Shown: positions 1-8,810 of the stretch, piece by piece
Layout: each line of letters starts with the position of its first letter
Numbering within the stretch: position 1 is the first letter of the stretch
Origin: Gallionellaceae bacterium UBA6222
Lineage (GTDB): Bacteria > Pseudomonadota > Gammaproteobacteria > Burkholderiales > Gallionellaceae
Reading direction: 5' to 3'
Length of the DNA stretch: 31,367 nt
NCBI GenBank assembly: GCA_002421915.1
Contig: DISA01000018.1
Location: 1 to 31,367, forward strand
Notes under the pieces: generated by a model
What the model was told of the DNA's origin: nothing
What the model saw: only the letters and a program-made list of their open reading frames with translations
Database searches by the model: none
Program-made: the position numbers and the translations under genes

Positions 1-294
1 TGGCCAAAACCTGATCGGAATGACCATTCAAAGCAACATCAATCGCATACACCAGAGGATCGATCGTCTCGGCCTTGGCAACTGCCACATTGGATGAACC
101 ATTCAAAGCGACATTGATCGCACTCACCAGCGGATCGGCAACCTGGGCGACCAGCGTGGCGGGCGACAGGGTCGGCACACGGTACAGATCACGCTCGAAG
201 CTGGCCAAGACTTGGTCGGAATGACCATTCAGCGCAACATCAATCGCATACACCAGCGGGTCGATCGTTCCGGCCTTGGCAACTGCAACCGATT
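1..294 (-). repeat. 201-bp tandem coding repeats
   Basis: Bases 1-93 and 202-294 are close copies (offset 201 bp, exactly 67 codons), with a more diverged unit between them. They encode the repeated segments of the secreted protein. Confidence 0.75.
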
Positions 295-418
295 CGATGT
301 TTGTGCCGCGTTGCAGATCGCGTTCGAAGCTGGCGGCTACTTGATCAGTGCCGGCAAAAGCAAAGGTGGGCAGCAAAGCTGCGGCAGTCAGGGTCAAAGC
401 AAATTTATTCAGTTTCAT
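1..418 (-). CDS. Secreted repeat protein, partial (C-terminus beyond left edge)
   Basis: The reading frame opens at ATG 416-418 and runs off the left edge without a stop (139 codons seen). A strong ribosome site (AAGGAGT, 7 nt upstream) fixes the start. Residues 1-22 form a classic signal peptide ending AFA, so the product is exported. The mature part is built from repeats of about 67 residues (201 bp at DNA level; bases 1-93 resemble 202-294), with recurring motifs ASFERDL, AVAKA, DPLVYAIDVALNG and HSDQVLA. No cysteines or catalytic motif are seen. The family is not recognised; it could be a surface or extracellular-matrix protein. A sigma-54 promoter candidate lies about 50 nt upstream. Near-identical DNA repeats suggest recent duplication or gene conversion. 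Whether a sorting signal such as PEP-CTERM is present cannot be judged because the end is missing. Confidence 0.85.
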   Translation of the reverse strand, partial: MKLNKFALTLTAAALLPTFAFAGTDQVAASFERDLQRGTNIESVAVAKAGTIDPLVYAIDVALNGHSDQVLASFERDLYRVPTLSPATLVAQVADPLVSAINVALNGSSNVAVAKAETIDPLVYAIDVALNGHSDQVLA

Positions 419-476
419 GATCGTTACTCCTTGTCTCTGTTGAGGCGATACAGAATGATCACCTATGTGAGGGTAT

Positions 477-494
477 AAGCAGTAACCGTGCCAG
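477..494 (-). promoter_or_regulatory. Candidate sigma-54 (-24/-12) promoter
   Basis: On the minus strand the site reads CTGGCACGGTTACTGCTT. It matches the RpoN consensus TGGCACG-N4-TTGC with one mismatch and has the invariant GG-N10-GC spacing. The predicted start of transcription is near 467, leaving a leader of about 50 nt before the ATG at 418. A perfect inverted repeat sits 100-130 bp upstream of that start, where sigma-54 activators usually bind. Confidence 0.65.
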
Positions 495-567
495 AATTAT
501 TATTCAATACAAATCAAGTGATTGGGATTTAATTGATTTTACTGGAGTGTTGACAGCGTTAAGTCAG

Positions 568-597
568 AACGTTAACACTACGTTCACTGTTAACGTT
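568..597. promoter_or_regulatory. Perfect inverted repeat, candidate activator-binding site
   Basis: AACGTTAACA and TGTTAACGTT are perfect inverted 10-bp arms separated by 10 bp, so the arm centres are 20 bp apart (about two helical turns). The site lies at about -101 to -130 relative to the predicted sigma-54 start. Each arm also contains the palindrome GTTAAC. The cognate regulator is unknown. Confidence 0.55.
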
Positions 598-828
598 TGG
601 GCTAAGATTGAGCTGGGTAGCATAATGGCGCGAACGGCGCCAGAAAGCGCTGGATCCGGACTACCAGAAGGTCTTTGGATGGATTGCAGCCTGCAGGCGG
701 GTTTTTAATGGGTTCGGGTACGCGAACGGCTGAAGCAGATCATTCGGCCCGGTTGGGTGACGGTAATTTTCTGTCAGGAAGTTATTCCCGCACAGGCGGA
801 AACGATAAATCCAAGAGCTGCTACCGGG

Positions 829-1089
829 TTAATACCTGCGTTTTTGTTGCGGGACGAAGGCGCCGCGGCCTTCGATATGGCGGAAGGTAATGCGCGCCTT
901 GCTCAAGTCGTAGGGGGACAGCTCCAGCGATACTTTGTCGCCGGCGATGATGCGGATGTGATTCTTTTTCATTTTGCCTGCACTGTAGGCGATCAGTTTG
1001 TGACCATTTTCCAGCGTGACGCGGTAACGTGAATCCGGCAGCACTTCGTCAACCACTCCATCCATTTCAAGTAACTCTTCTTTTGCCAT
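829..1089 (-). CDS. infA: Translation initiation factor IF-1 (extended form)
   Basis: An 86-residue S1/OB-fold protein that binds the 30S A site during translation initiation. The sequence begins MAKEELLEMDGVV and contains the conserved segments RVTLENGH, AYSAGKMKKNHIRI and GDKV. It is about 14 residues longer than the 72-residue E. coli protein, with a basic tail ending QQKRRY, as in a second infA type common in Betaproteobacteria. The start at 1089 is chosen over the longer open frame (to 1200) because AGGAGA lies 6 nt upstream and homology starts exactly there. It stands alone on the minus strand. Confidence 0.95.
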   Translation of the reverse strand: MAKEELLEMDGVVDEVLPDSRYRVTLENGHKLIAYSAGKMKKNHIRIIAGDKVSLELSPYDLSKARITFRHIEGRGAFVPQQKRRY

Positions 1090-1346
1090 GCATAATCTCC
1101 TGATAAAACAACCGGGCGTAACCCGTAATGGGCGATGCTCGAGACGACAGGGGATGTGATAAATGGCTACCGCGAATGCGGGAAAACCTGACAACGACAC
1201 GAGCGTCTGATGATCGCGGCGCGCACTATGTACCGGATTGCCGCGAATAGCAAATAAAAAGTTTAGTCACGTATCCACCGATTGTCGGATCAAAGTCATG
1301 CTTACAGATTCATCAAACAGTGTCGCAGTGTTGGGGCAGGGCCTGT

Positions 1347-2231
1347 TCATAGTGAAGCGCACAGTCGGAGCATAATCTGCCCGGCTTGCCTTACATAGCT
1401 TCCGCCGAACAGGTTGGCGTGGTTGAGGATGTGGTACAGATTGTATAGCTCGCGCCTCGTTTCATAACCTTGGTCGAGCGGCCATGCGCCACGATAGGCC
1501 GCATAGAACTCTGCCGGGTAGCCGCCGAACAATTCGGTCATCGCGAGGTCGCATTCGCGGTCGCCGTAATAGACAGCGGGGTCGAAAACTGCCGGTGTGC
1601 CGTCGCTGAGGAAGCCGTGGTTGCCGGCCCACAGGTCGCCGTGCAGCAGCGAGGGTTGCGGCGTGTAGTCTTTGAAAAATGCGGGGAGTGCATCCAGCAA
1701 GCGAGCCCCTGATCTTTGCAGTTCCCCGCCGAAGCCGTTCTCTGCCGCAAGGCGCAGCTGGAAACCCAGGCGGTGTTCGTGCCAGAAAGTGATCCAGTCG
1801 TCGTCCCATTTGTTCGGCTGTGCCGTGGCGCCGATGAAGTTGTCCTGCCCGAAACCGAAACGGCGCGCTGTACAGCGATGCAATGCCGCGAGCTGTGTTC
1901 CGAGCAGATGTGCGTTGCCGCGCGAACCGAGCTGCAGATATTCCAGCACCAGATAGCTTCGTCCTTCCGCGATACCGTGGACGACGACGCGCGGCACGCG
2001 GAGGGTGTTCGTCGCGGCGATGGCGTCAAGCCCGGCAGCCTCGGCGATGAACATTGCATGATGTTGCTCATCGTTAAACTTGAGGAAGTAGCGCGTGCCG
2101 TCGGCATCTTCGATGAGCGACGATTTATTGATGCTGCCGCCGCCGACCGGTGTCGTTCGGTGCAGTTCGAATTTGCACCGAGTGGCTGCACTGATGATGG
2201 CCGAAAGGTGGGAGAAGAGCCTTTTGTTCAT
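1347..2231 (-). CDS. Fructosamine kinase family protein
   Basis: A 294-residue protein of the fructosamine/ketosamine-3-kinase family (YniA-like), with a protein-kinase-like fold; members phosphorylate sugar-derived adducts on amines for deglycation. Evidence: the N-lobe segment GGGSINKS, the catalytic motif LLHGDLWAGN (about residues 195-204) and the metal-binding DPAVYYGDRECDLAM segment about 15 residues later, followed by the usual helical C-lobe. Length is normal for the family. It lies downstream of the PfkB-type kinase, from which it is separated by a 128-bp palindromic repeat element, so the two may not be co-transcribed. Confidence 0.9.
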   Translation of the reverse strand: MNKRLFSHLSAIISAATRCKFELHRTTPVGGGSINKSSLIEDADGTRYFLKFNDEQHHAMFIAEAAGLDAIAATNTLRVPRVVVHGIAEGRSYLVLEYLQLGSRGNAHLLGTQLAALHRCTARRFGFGQDNFIGATAQPNKWDDDWITFWHEHRLGFQLRLAAENGFGGELQRSGARLLDALPAFFKDYTPQPSLLHGDLWAGNHGFLSDGTPAVFDPAVYYGDRECDLAMTELFGGYPAEFYAAYRGAWPLDQGYETRRELYNLYHILNHANLFGGSYVRQAGQIMLRLCASL

Positions 2232-2250
2232 CTTGAAAATTGAAGAATTT

Positions 2251-2378
2251 CGTCATTCCCGCGCAGGCGGGAATCCAGATATTTAAACAAGCTCGCGAAG
2301 CGAGACAACCTCATTTTTGACTTTGTCTGCTACGCAGGATGATTGAAAGACTGGATTCCCGCCTGCGCGGGAATGACG
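2251..2378. repeat. Palindromic element with perfect 28-bp inverted ends (dRS3/MITE-like)
   Basis: Bases 2251-2278 and 2351-2378 are exact reverse complements, flanking a 72-bp AT-richer centre. Each arm is itself a hairpin (ATTCCCGC-GCAG-GCGGGAAT) of the same kind as Neisseria dRS3 and other betaproteobacterial REP-like repeats. It lies exactly between two minus-strand genes and could fold into a large cruciform or act as a transcription attenuator. Confidence 0.8.
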
Positions 2379-2384
2379 GCATAG

Positions 2385-3323
2385 CTACAGCGTGATGCGT
2401 GAACCGAAGTGCTGTTTGTACAAATCCATCAATTCGGCGCGGGTGTGTTTGTGGTTCTGCCCGCCGCGGCTGGCGATCTTGAGCGAGCCCATGAGCGAGG
2501 CAAGACGCCCCGTGGTAGCCCAGTCCCAGCCGGACTGGATGCCGTACAACAGGCCGGCACGGTAAGCGTCGCCGCAGCCGGTGGGATCGACGATGGCCTC
2601 GGGTTTAGGGGTCGGAATCGCGACTTCATGGCCATTGGCGTAGATCAGTGAGCCATCCGCACCGAGGGTAATGATGAGTGCACTGACACGTTGGGCGATC
2701 TCCTTCAGTGTTTTGCCGGTCTTGTCCTGCAACAGCTTGGCTTCATAGTCGTTCACGGTGATATAAGTGGCCTGCTCGACCATGCGCAACAGTTCCGGCC
2801 CGGAGAACATCGGCATCCCCTGGCCCGGATCGAACACGAAGGGAATGTTCAGGTCGGCGAATTCCATCGCGTGCTGCAGCATGCCTTCACGCCCATCCGG
2901 TGACACGATGCCGAGAGAGACTTCCTGCGCCATGGCGACGCTGTTCAGATGCGAATGCCCCATCGCGCCCGGGTGGAACGCGGTGATCTGGTTATCGTCG
3001 AGGTCGGTGGTGATGAAAGCCTGGCCGGTGAAGCTGCCTTCCACGCGACGGATATGGGTCTGCGCCAGTCCCAGATTCTCCAGCCGGTTGGTGTAGGGTT
3101 CAAAATCGTCGCCAACGGTGGCCATGATCAGCGGCTGGCCGCCCAGCAGTTGCAGGTTGTAGGCAATGTTGCCGGCACAGCCACCGTATTCGCGGCGCAT
3201 TTCCGGTACCAGAAAGGCGACGTTGAGGATGTGTATCTGCTCGGGCAGGATGTGTTTCTTGAATTGGTCCTTGAACACCATGATGGTGTCATAGGCCATG
3301 GAACCGCAGATGAGAGTCTTCAT
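2385..3323 (-). CDS. PfkB-family carbohydrate (adenosine-like) kinase
   Basis: A 312-residue ribokinase-fold kinase. The first family signature GGCAGN lies at residues 47-52. The second, DPTGCGDAYRAGL, starts at residue 246, and D252 is the expected catalytic base. The insert-rich N-terminal third resembles the adenosine-kinase-like branch common in beta- and gammaproteobacteria, but substrate cannot be fixed from sequence. The start at 3323 (MKTLICG) is chosen because family homology begins there; the longer open frame to 3392 adds an unlikely Cys/Arg-rich stretch. The ribosome site is weak (CCTGCGG region). Confidence 0.85.
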   Translation of the reverse strand: MKTLICGSMAYDTIMVFKDQFKKHILPEQIHILNVAFLVPEMRREYGGCAGNIAYNLQLLGGQPLIMATVGDDFEPYTNRLENLGLAQTHIRRVEGSFTGQAFITTDLDDNQITAFHPGAMGHSHLNSVAMAQEVSLGIVSPDGREGMLQHAMEFADLNIPFVFDPGQGMPMFSGPELLRMVEQATYITVNDYEAKLLQDKTGKTLKEIAQRVSALIITLGADGSLIYANGHEVAIPTPKPEAIVDPTGCGDAYRAGLLYGIQSGWDWATTGRLASLMGSLKIASRGGQNHKHTRAELMDLYKQHFGSRITL

Positions 3324-3467
3324 TTTGTTGCCGCAGGGTAATTGGGAGAGGCGCGGATTATAGCAGCGCGGCATGCTGTGCATCCGGCACATGCCAGATG
3401 CTCGAACCGTTCAACAATGATGTCGATACTGCCTAGTTGGAATTGCTGGGCCTATTGGGCGAAGACT

Positions 3468-4019
3468 TCAGTCTGCCTTGCTGTTCTTGCCGGCAGACGG
3501 TCGGCGCCGCCGCCAGGCCAGCATGATCTGCAAACGCCACAAGCCGCTGATCAGCAGATAGGTCAGCGCGCCCATCGAGCAGGCCAGGATCACCAGGCCC
3601 AGCAACAACGGTTTGCCCAGTGCGGCGATGCGTTCCATCCAACTGCGGCCGTTGTCTCCGCCGGTTGCCGTTGTCGGCCCGACATCCTGCAGTTTAAATT
3701 CCTCGCCGAGCAGCATTGCGCCGAGATGGTAGGCGGCGTAGTAGACCGGCGCGAAGGTGACCGGATTGGTGACCAGCGTGCTCGCCACGGCGGCGGGGAT
3801 ATTGGCGCGCAGGACCACGGCGGCAGCGGCGGAGAACGGGATCTGCGCGACCGGTATCAGCAGGCCGAAGAAGATGCCGAGCGCCACGCCGAGCGCGACG
3901 CCGCGCCGGGTGATGCGCCACAGGCGTGGATTGTGCAGCGCCGGCCCGATCCAGCGCAACCAGCGGTTGCTGCGCACGCTCTCGGCATTCGGCAACAGGC
4001 GTTGCAGACGCTGTTTCAT
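3468..4019 (-). CDS. DUF2062 membrane protein
   Basis: A 183-residue small membrane protein. After a basic, tryptophan-rich N-terminus, membrane segments start near residue 42 (GVALGVALGIFFGLLIP), with the family's typical loop containing NIPAAVASTLVTNPVTFAP and a C-terminal membrane helix ending in a basic tail. These features identify DUF2062; its function is unknown. Its ATG overlaps the stop of the upstream Na/Pi-type gene by 4 nt (ATGA), so it is the last gene of the Mrp operon and translationally coupled. Confidence 0.85.
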   Translation of the reverse strand: MKQRLQRLLPNAESVRSNRWLRWIGPALHNPRLWRITRRGVALGVALGIFFGLLIPVAQIPFSAAAAVVLRANIPAAVASTLVTNPVTFAPVYYAAYHLGAMLLGEEFKLQDVGPTTATGGDNGRSWMERIAALGKPLLLGLVILACSMGALTYLLISGLWRLQIMLAWRRRRPSAGKNSKAD

Positions 4020-5638
4020 GGTTGCGCATCCTGTATGCCACGGGGAGCATCCGGTGTCGGCCCGACGCCGAGCATGACCGCCGCTTTCACCGCCTGTTCG
4101 ATCGCGCGCCGCATCATGCTGGCCGCGCGCAGTCTGGATTCCATCTCCATCACCGGCAGTTCGCCGTGCGCGCAGGCTTCGAGCAGGTGCGACTTCAGCG
4201 ATTGATAGCGGTCTTCCAGTGTGGCGAGGGCGGCCTCGACGGTTGCCCGGTCACGCACACCGGTCGCCGGGTCGACCTCTTCCAGCATCGCTTCCGCCTG
4301 TGCGGCGAACTTGCCCGCTTCGACCGGGATGGCGGTGGTGTTCTCGCGCATGGTGGCTGCCAGCTCCACGGCCAGTTCGGACAATGTCTCGTAGTAGCGC
4401 GCGATGCGCAGGATGGCCGGCAGGCGCTGCGCGCTCTCGGCCGACATCTCGGTGCGGCTCAGTCGCATGACGAAATCCGCGATGGCGTGGTTCAACGCGA
4501 CGATGGCGCGCTGCGCGCGTGCCAGCTTGTCCTGCGTCTCGCCGCCTGCCGCGTCGCGCAGCAGGCGGATAGCCAGCACGCCCATGCGCCGCACTTCCTG
4601 ATGCAGCGCGTCCAGCGCCAGCGTTGGTACGCCGAGCACGTTGGCGTCCAGATGCTGCGGCCGTGCTTCATCCTCTTCCGTGGTGCGGAAGCGGCGTTCC
4701 AGGAAATGCGTCAGCCTGTCCACCAGCGGCCACATCAGCAGTACGCCCATCAGATTGAACACGGTGTGGAACAGCGCCAGGAAGGCGGCCGGTGCGCTAT
4801 CCAGTTGCAGCAGGTCGCGCAGTTCGGCGATCAACGCGACCAGCAGCGGCAACATCAGCAAAGCGACGATGCCGGTCAACACATTGAACAGCACATGCGC
4901 GCTGGCCGCGCGCTTGGCGTTGGGTGTGGCACCGATGGCGGCGATCAGCGCGGTGACGGTGGTGCCGATATTGGCGCCGATCACCGCTGCCGCCGCACTT
5001 TCGATGCTGATCAGACCGCCCTGTGCGGCGGTCAGCACGATGGTCAGCGACGCGCTGGAAGACTGCATCAACACGGTCATCAGCAGGCCGGACAGCACCA
5101 TCAGCAACAGACCGGTCATGCCGTCGAATTCGCTCAGCGAGAAATCCGAGGTGAATCCGGAGAATGCGATCTGCAACATATCGATGCCGAGGAACAGCAC
5201 GCCGAAGCCGGCCAGCGCCAGCCCCGTAGCCCCGCGCCGGCTGTGTTCGCCGGTCAGGCGCAGCGCCATGCCGATGCCGATCAGCGGCAGCGCGAGCAGG
5301 TCGATCTTGAATTTGAGCCCGACCAGCGCCACCAGCCAGCCGGTCATCGTGGTGCCGACGTTGGAACCGAACAGCACCCACAATGATTGTTCCAGCGTCA
5401 GCAGGCCGGCATTGACAAAGCCGATGGCGGCGACCGTGACCGCGCTGGAGGACTGCACCATCGCTGTCAGCAAGGCACCCGAGGCCAGGCCGCGTATCCG
5501 CGTCTTGGTGGAATAGGTGAGGATGCGTCCGAGCGCCGGGCCGGCCGCGAGTTTCAGACCGTCTGTCATCAGGCTCATACCGAGCAGGAACAGGCCGATC
5601 CCGCCCAGCAGTCCGCCGATCGCCGACCAGTCGTTCAT
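4016..5638 (-). CDS. Na/Pi cotransporter family protein
   Basis: A 540-residue integral membrane protein of the PNaS family (NptA/YjbB-like) that moves phosphate with Na+. The inverted-repeat transporter core carries the paired signature QSSSA at residues 62-66 and 192-196, each followed by a GxNxGTT loop (SNVGTTMTG; ANIGTTVTA). The last 200 residues are a cytoplasmic PhoU-like helical domain. The gene overlaps the P-type ATPase stop by 4 nt and the next gene by 4 nt, so it is embedded in the operon. Linkage to a Na+/H+ antiporter suggests dependence on the sodium gradient that Mrp maintains. Confidence 0.9.
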   Translation of the reverse strand: MNDWSAIGGLLGGIGLFLLGMSLMTDGLKLAAGPALGRILTYSTKTRIRGLASGALLTAMVQSSSAVTVAAIGFVNAGLLTLEQSLWVLFGSNVGTTMTGWLVALVGLKFKIDLLALPLIGIGMALRLTGEHSRRGATGLALAGFGVLFLGIDMLQIAFSGFTSDFSLSEFDGMTGLLLMVLSGLLMTVLMQSSSASLTIVLTAAQGGLISIESAAAAVIGANIGTTVTALIAAIGATPNAKRAASAHVLFNVLTGIVALLMLPLLVALIAELRDLLQLDSAPAAFLALFHTVFNLMGVLLMWPLVDRLTHFLERRFRTTEEDEARPQHLDANVLGVPTLALDALHQEVRRMGVLAIRLLRDAAGGETQDKLARAQRAIVALNHAIADFVMRLSRTEMSAESAQRLPAILRIARYYETLSELAVELAATMRENTTAIPVEAGKFAAQAEAMLEEVDPATGVRDRATVEAALATLEDRYQSLKSHLLEACAHGELPVMEMESRLRAASMMRRAIEQAVKAAVMLGVGPTPDAPRGIQDAQP

Positions 5639-8334
5639 CGCCGCACCGACCCGTTACCACGGAACAGCAGGCGGATCGCCAGTTTCTCCAGTTCGATCGC
5701 GAAGAACAGCAACACGCCGAAAGCCGTGATCAAGGCCCAGGTCGCCGCATCGAGCGCGACCACGCCGAACATCTTCTGCATGAACGGCACATATGTGAAG
5801 GCCAACTGGATGACGACCAGCACGGCGATGCTGAGCAACACATAGCGGTTGCCGATGAAGTCCTGCCAGTTGCGCACCGGCGCCAGCAGGTAGCGGCAAT
5901 TGAACAGGTAAAAGATCTCGCCCATCACCAGCGCGTTGACGGCCACCGTGCGGGCCGTTTCCAGACTGTCGCCGCGCGCGATCTCCCACAGGAACAGCGC
6001 CACCACGCCCGCCGCCAGCAACACCGAAACGAAGCTGATGCGCCAGATCATGAAGCCGGACAGGATGGGTTCGGAAGCCGCGCGCGGCGCGCGGCGCATC
6101 ACGTCCGGTTCGGCTTTTTCGAACGACAGCGCCAGCGCCAGGGTGACCGCCGTCACCATGTTCACCCACAGGATCTGCACCGGCGTCAGCGGCAACGCCA
6201 TGCCGAATGCGATCGCGATCACCACGATACCGGCTTCGCCGCCGTTGGTCGGCAGGATGAACACGATGGCCTTCTTGATGTTGTCGTAGATGGTGCGGCC
6301 CTCGCGCACCGCGTGCGCGATGGTGGCGAAGTTGTCGTCGGCCAGCACCATCTCGGCCGCCTCCTTGGCGACTTCCGTGCCTTTCATGCCCATCGCCACG
6401 CCGATGTCGGCGCGCTTGAGTGCGGGCGCGTCGTTCACGCCGTCACCGGTCATGGCGACGATCTCGCCGTTGGCCTGCAGCGCGGTCACCAGTCTTAATT
6501 TGTGTTCCGGGCTGGCGCGCGCGAACACATCCACTTCGCTGACCGCTTTGCGCAACGCCTCGTCGTTCATGGCATCCAGCTCTGCTCCCGTCAGCGCGAG
6601 GCCGTTGCCGATGCCCAGTTGCGCCGCGATGGCGCGCGCGGTGTCGGCATGGTCGCCGGTGATCATCTTGACGCGGATGCCGGCGGCGTGACAATCGCGC
6701 ACGGCGGCGATGGCCTCGTCGCGCGGCGGGTCGCTGATGCCGACCATACCGAGCAGCGTGAAGCCGCCTTCCATGTCGGCGAACTTCAGTTCGCGCTGGT
6801 CGGGATCGACGGCCTTCATCGCCAGTGCCAGCACGCGCTGGCCGAGCGCGCCGGTCGCCGCCATCTGCGCGTGCCAGTACGGCAGGTCGATGGCCTCGTC
6901 ATCGCCGATGGCGCGTTGCAGGTAGCACATCGCCAGCACCTGTTCCACCGCGCCCTTCATGAAGATGAAAGCATGTCCGGCATGGTCGTGGTGCAGCGTC
7001 GCCATGAAACGGTGTTCCGATTCGAACGGGATATGGTCGGTACGCGGCATCGCGCCGTGCTCGAACTCCGCATCCATGCCGGCCTTCAGCGCCAGCGGGA
7101 TCAGCGCGCCTTCGGTCGGGTCGCCGGCGATGTGCCAGTGCCCGTCGCTTTCCTTCAGCGCGGCGTCGTTGCACAACAGGCCGGCGCGCAGCAGGTCGAG
7201 CACATAGGCATGCTCCGCCAGATTCGCCTCCTGTTCACCGATGGCGAAACCGCCGTGCGGCGCGTAACCGCTGCCGCTCACCTCGAACACCTGCGCGGCG
7301 GTGATCACGCGCTGCACCGTCATCTCGTTGCGGGTCAGGGTGCCGGTCTTGTCGGAGCAGATGGTGGTGACCGAACCCAGCGACTCGACCGCCGGCAGGC
7401 GACGCACGATGGCGTTGCGTCCGGCCATGCGCTGCACGCCAAGCGCCAGCGTGATGGTGAGCACGGCGGGCAAGCCTTCCGGGATCGCCGCCACGGCCAT
7501 ACTCACGGCGGCGAGGAACATGTCGCTCAGGCCGAAGTCATGCACCAGCCAGCCGAACAGGAAAGTCAGCGCGGCCAGTGCCGTGATGGCGACGGTCAGC
7601 CAGCGGCCGAATACCTCCATCTGCCGTAGCAGCGGCGTGGTCAGGGTCTGCACTTCTTCCAGCATCGCGCTGATGCGGCCGATCTCGGTGTCGTCGGCGG
7701 TCGCCACCACCACGCCCGTGCCCTGGCCGTACACCACCAGCGTGCTGGAAAACGCCATGCAATAGCGGTCGCCGAGCACGGCGTGCGCGTCAACGGGGAC
7801 GATATCCTTTTCCACGGCGGTCGATTCGCCGGTCAGCGCGGCTTCCTCGATGCGCAGGTTCTTGGTCTTCAGCAGACGCAGGTCGGCCGGCACCTTGTCG
7901 CCGGAAGCGAGCAGCACGATGTCGCCCGGCACCAGTGTCTCGGCCGCGACCACCATGCGCTTGCCGCCGCGCAGCACCGTGGCTTCGGGTGACAGCATGC
8001 GCCGGATCGCCTCCATCGCCTGCTCCGCCTTGCCTTCCTGGATGAAGCCGATGAAGGCGTTGATCACCACCACGCCGACGATCACCGCCGTGTCCACCCA
8101 ATGTGCGAGCAGGGCGGTGACCGCGGCAGCGGCCAGCAGCACATAGATCAGCACATTGTGGAATTGCAGCAGGAAACGCATCAGCGGCCCGCGTTTTGCG
8201 GACGGTGTCAGGCGGTTGGGACCGTGTTCGGCCAGACGGCGCGCGGCCTCCTCAGTGTTCAGGCCGGAGGCGGTGGTGTGCTGTGCCGCGAGCGCATCTT
8301 CCGCTGCAAGTTGGTGCCAGGTTTGCTGGGTCAT
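5635..8334 (-). CDS. P-type cation-transporting ATPase (P2-like)
   Basis: An 899-residue ATP-driven cation pump. Motifs seen: actuator TGES (168-171), TM4 PEGLP (285-289), phosphorylated DKTGT (328-332), and hinge TGDGVNDAPALK. The N-terminal cation_ATPase_N domain and C-terminal helices fit P2-type Ca2+/Na+/K+ pumps. The TM6 segment reads LWVNMVTAVTLAL: the aspartate of SERCA's NxxTD calcium site is alanine here, so plain Ca2+ specificity should not be assumed. The start at 8334 has GGAGG about 7 nt upstream; a longer frame to 8364 would overlap mnhG. It follows mnhG by 13 nt and overlaps the next gene by 4 nt. Confidence 0.92.
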   Translation of the reverse strand: MTQQTWHQLAAEDALAAQHTTASGLNTEEAARRLAEHGPNRLTPSAKRGPLMRFLLQFHNVLIYVLLAAAAVTALLAHWVDTAVIVGVVVINAFIGFIQEGKAEQAMEAIRRMLSPEATVLRGGKRMVVAAETLVPGDIVLLASGDKVPADLRLLKTKNLRIEEAALTGESTAVEKDIVPVDAHAVLGDRYCMAFSSTLVVYGQGTGVVVATADDTEIGRISAMLEEVQTLTTPLLRQMEVFGRWLTVAITALAALTFLFGWLVHDFGLSDMFLAAVSMAVAAIPEGLPAVLTITLALGVQRMAGRNAIVRRLPAVESLGSVTTICSDKTGTLTRNEMTVQRVITAAQVFEVSGSGYAPHGGFAIGEQEANLAEHAYVLDLLRAGLLCNDAALKESDGHWHIAGDPTEGALIPLALKAGMDAEFEHGAMPRTDHIPFESEHRFMATLHHDHAGHAFIFMKGAVEQVLAMCYLQRAIGDDEAIDLPYWHAQMAATGALGQRVLALAMKAVDPDQRELKFADMEGGFTLLGMVGISDPPRDEAIAAVRDCHAAGIRVKMITGDHADTARAIAAQLGIGNGLALTGAELDAMNDEALRKAVSEVDVFARASPEHKLRLVTALQANGEIVAMTGDGVNDAPALKRADIGVAMGMKGTEVAKEAAEMVLADDNFATIAHAVREGRTIYDNIKKAIVFILPTNGGEAGIVVIAIAFGMALPLTPVQILWVNMVTAVTLALALSFEKAEPDVMRRAPRAASEPILSGFMIWRISFVSVLLAAGVVALFLWEIARGDSLETARTVAVNALVMGEIFYLFNCRYLLAPVRNWQDFIGNRYVLLSIAVLVVIQLAFTYVPFMQKMFGVVALDAATWALITAFGVLLFFAIELEKLAIRLLFRGNGSVRR

Positions 8335-8347
8335 GCGTGCCTCCGGT

Positions 8348-8656
8348 TCAATCATTGGATCCATCCTTGCCGCGATGCAGCGCCGCCTTGGCCAGCAGAT
8401 GCGCCGACACCGGCGCGGTGATGAACAGGAACACCATCACCGCGATCTCGTGCAGGCTGAGACCGGGCTGGGTGGCGGTGAAAAACACGGCGGAAGCCAG
8501 CACCGTCGCCCCTACGCCCAGTGTGGTGGCCTTGGTCGGTCCGTGCAGACGGGTGAAAAAATCCGGCAAGCGCGCCAGCCCGACCGAACCGAGCAGCGCA
8601 AACAAGGCGCCGAGCAGGATCAGGGATGCGACAAGGAATTCGACAGCAGGGTTCAT
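8348..8656 (-). CDS. mnhG: Mrp Na+/H+ antiporter subunit G
   Basis: A 102-residue, three-helix membrane protein. It contains the MnhG/PhaG-type segments LPDFFTRLHGPTKATTLG and a C-terminal AHLLAKAALHRG. It is the last subunit of the hetero-oligomeric Mrp antiporter, which exports Na+ in exchange for protons. A GGAGAG ribosome site precedes ATG 8656. The upstream mnhF stop and this ribosome site directly border a 140-bp inverted-repeat insertion. Confidence 0.93.
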   Translation of the reverse strand: MNPAVEFLVASLILLGALFALLGSVGLARLPDFFTRLHGPTKATTLGVGATVLASAVFFTATQPGLSLHEIAVMVFLFITAPVSAHLLAKAALHRGKDGSND

Positions 8657-8669
8657 TTGCTCTCTCCAA

Positions 8670-8809
8670 GGGCGCAGTCAAAAATTGCTTTTGCGGGATG
8701 AAGCGCAAGGAGCCGCGCAGCGAATGACGAGGCATACCGCATTGGTAGGCGAGGAATGAGCGAGCACGCGACGCCGCGATTCGCCCGCAAAACGATTTCG
8801 GGCGCGCCC
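8670..8809. repeat. MITE-like insertion between mnhF and mnhG
   Basis: A 140-bp noncoding element with imperfect terminal inverted repeats: GGGCGC...TTTTGCGGG (8670-8697) and CCCGCAAAA...GCGCCC (8784-8809). It fills the whole gap between the mnhF stop codon and the mnhG ribosome site without damaging either gene. The interior includes repeated GCG-AATGA-like words but no reading frame of note. Confidence 0.65.
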
Positions 8810-8810
8810 T

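Larger units (their letters stand above)
419..828. other. 410-bp intergenic region between infA and the repeat-protein gene
   Basis: The AT-rich left half holds the sigma-54 promoter candidate and the inverted repeat. The right half is GC-rich and contains at 781-805 a decayed copy of the ATTCCCGC...GCGGGAAT repeat found intact at 2251-2378. Short open frames here have no ribosome site or recognisable product. Confidence 0.6.

Noticed and set aside
625..708. 27-codon frame in the infA/repeat-protein gap
   Set aside because: No ribosome site, no recognisable product, and no repeat or conservation argument available.
829..1200. 123-residue version of IF-1
   Set aside because: No ribosome site for the longer start; the IF-1 sequence begins at 1089 with AGGAGA upstream.
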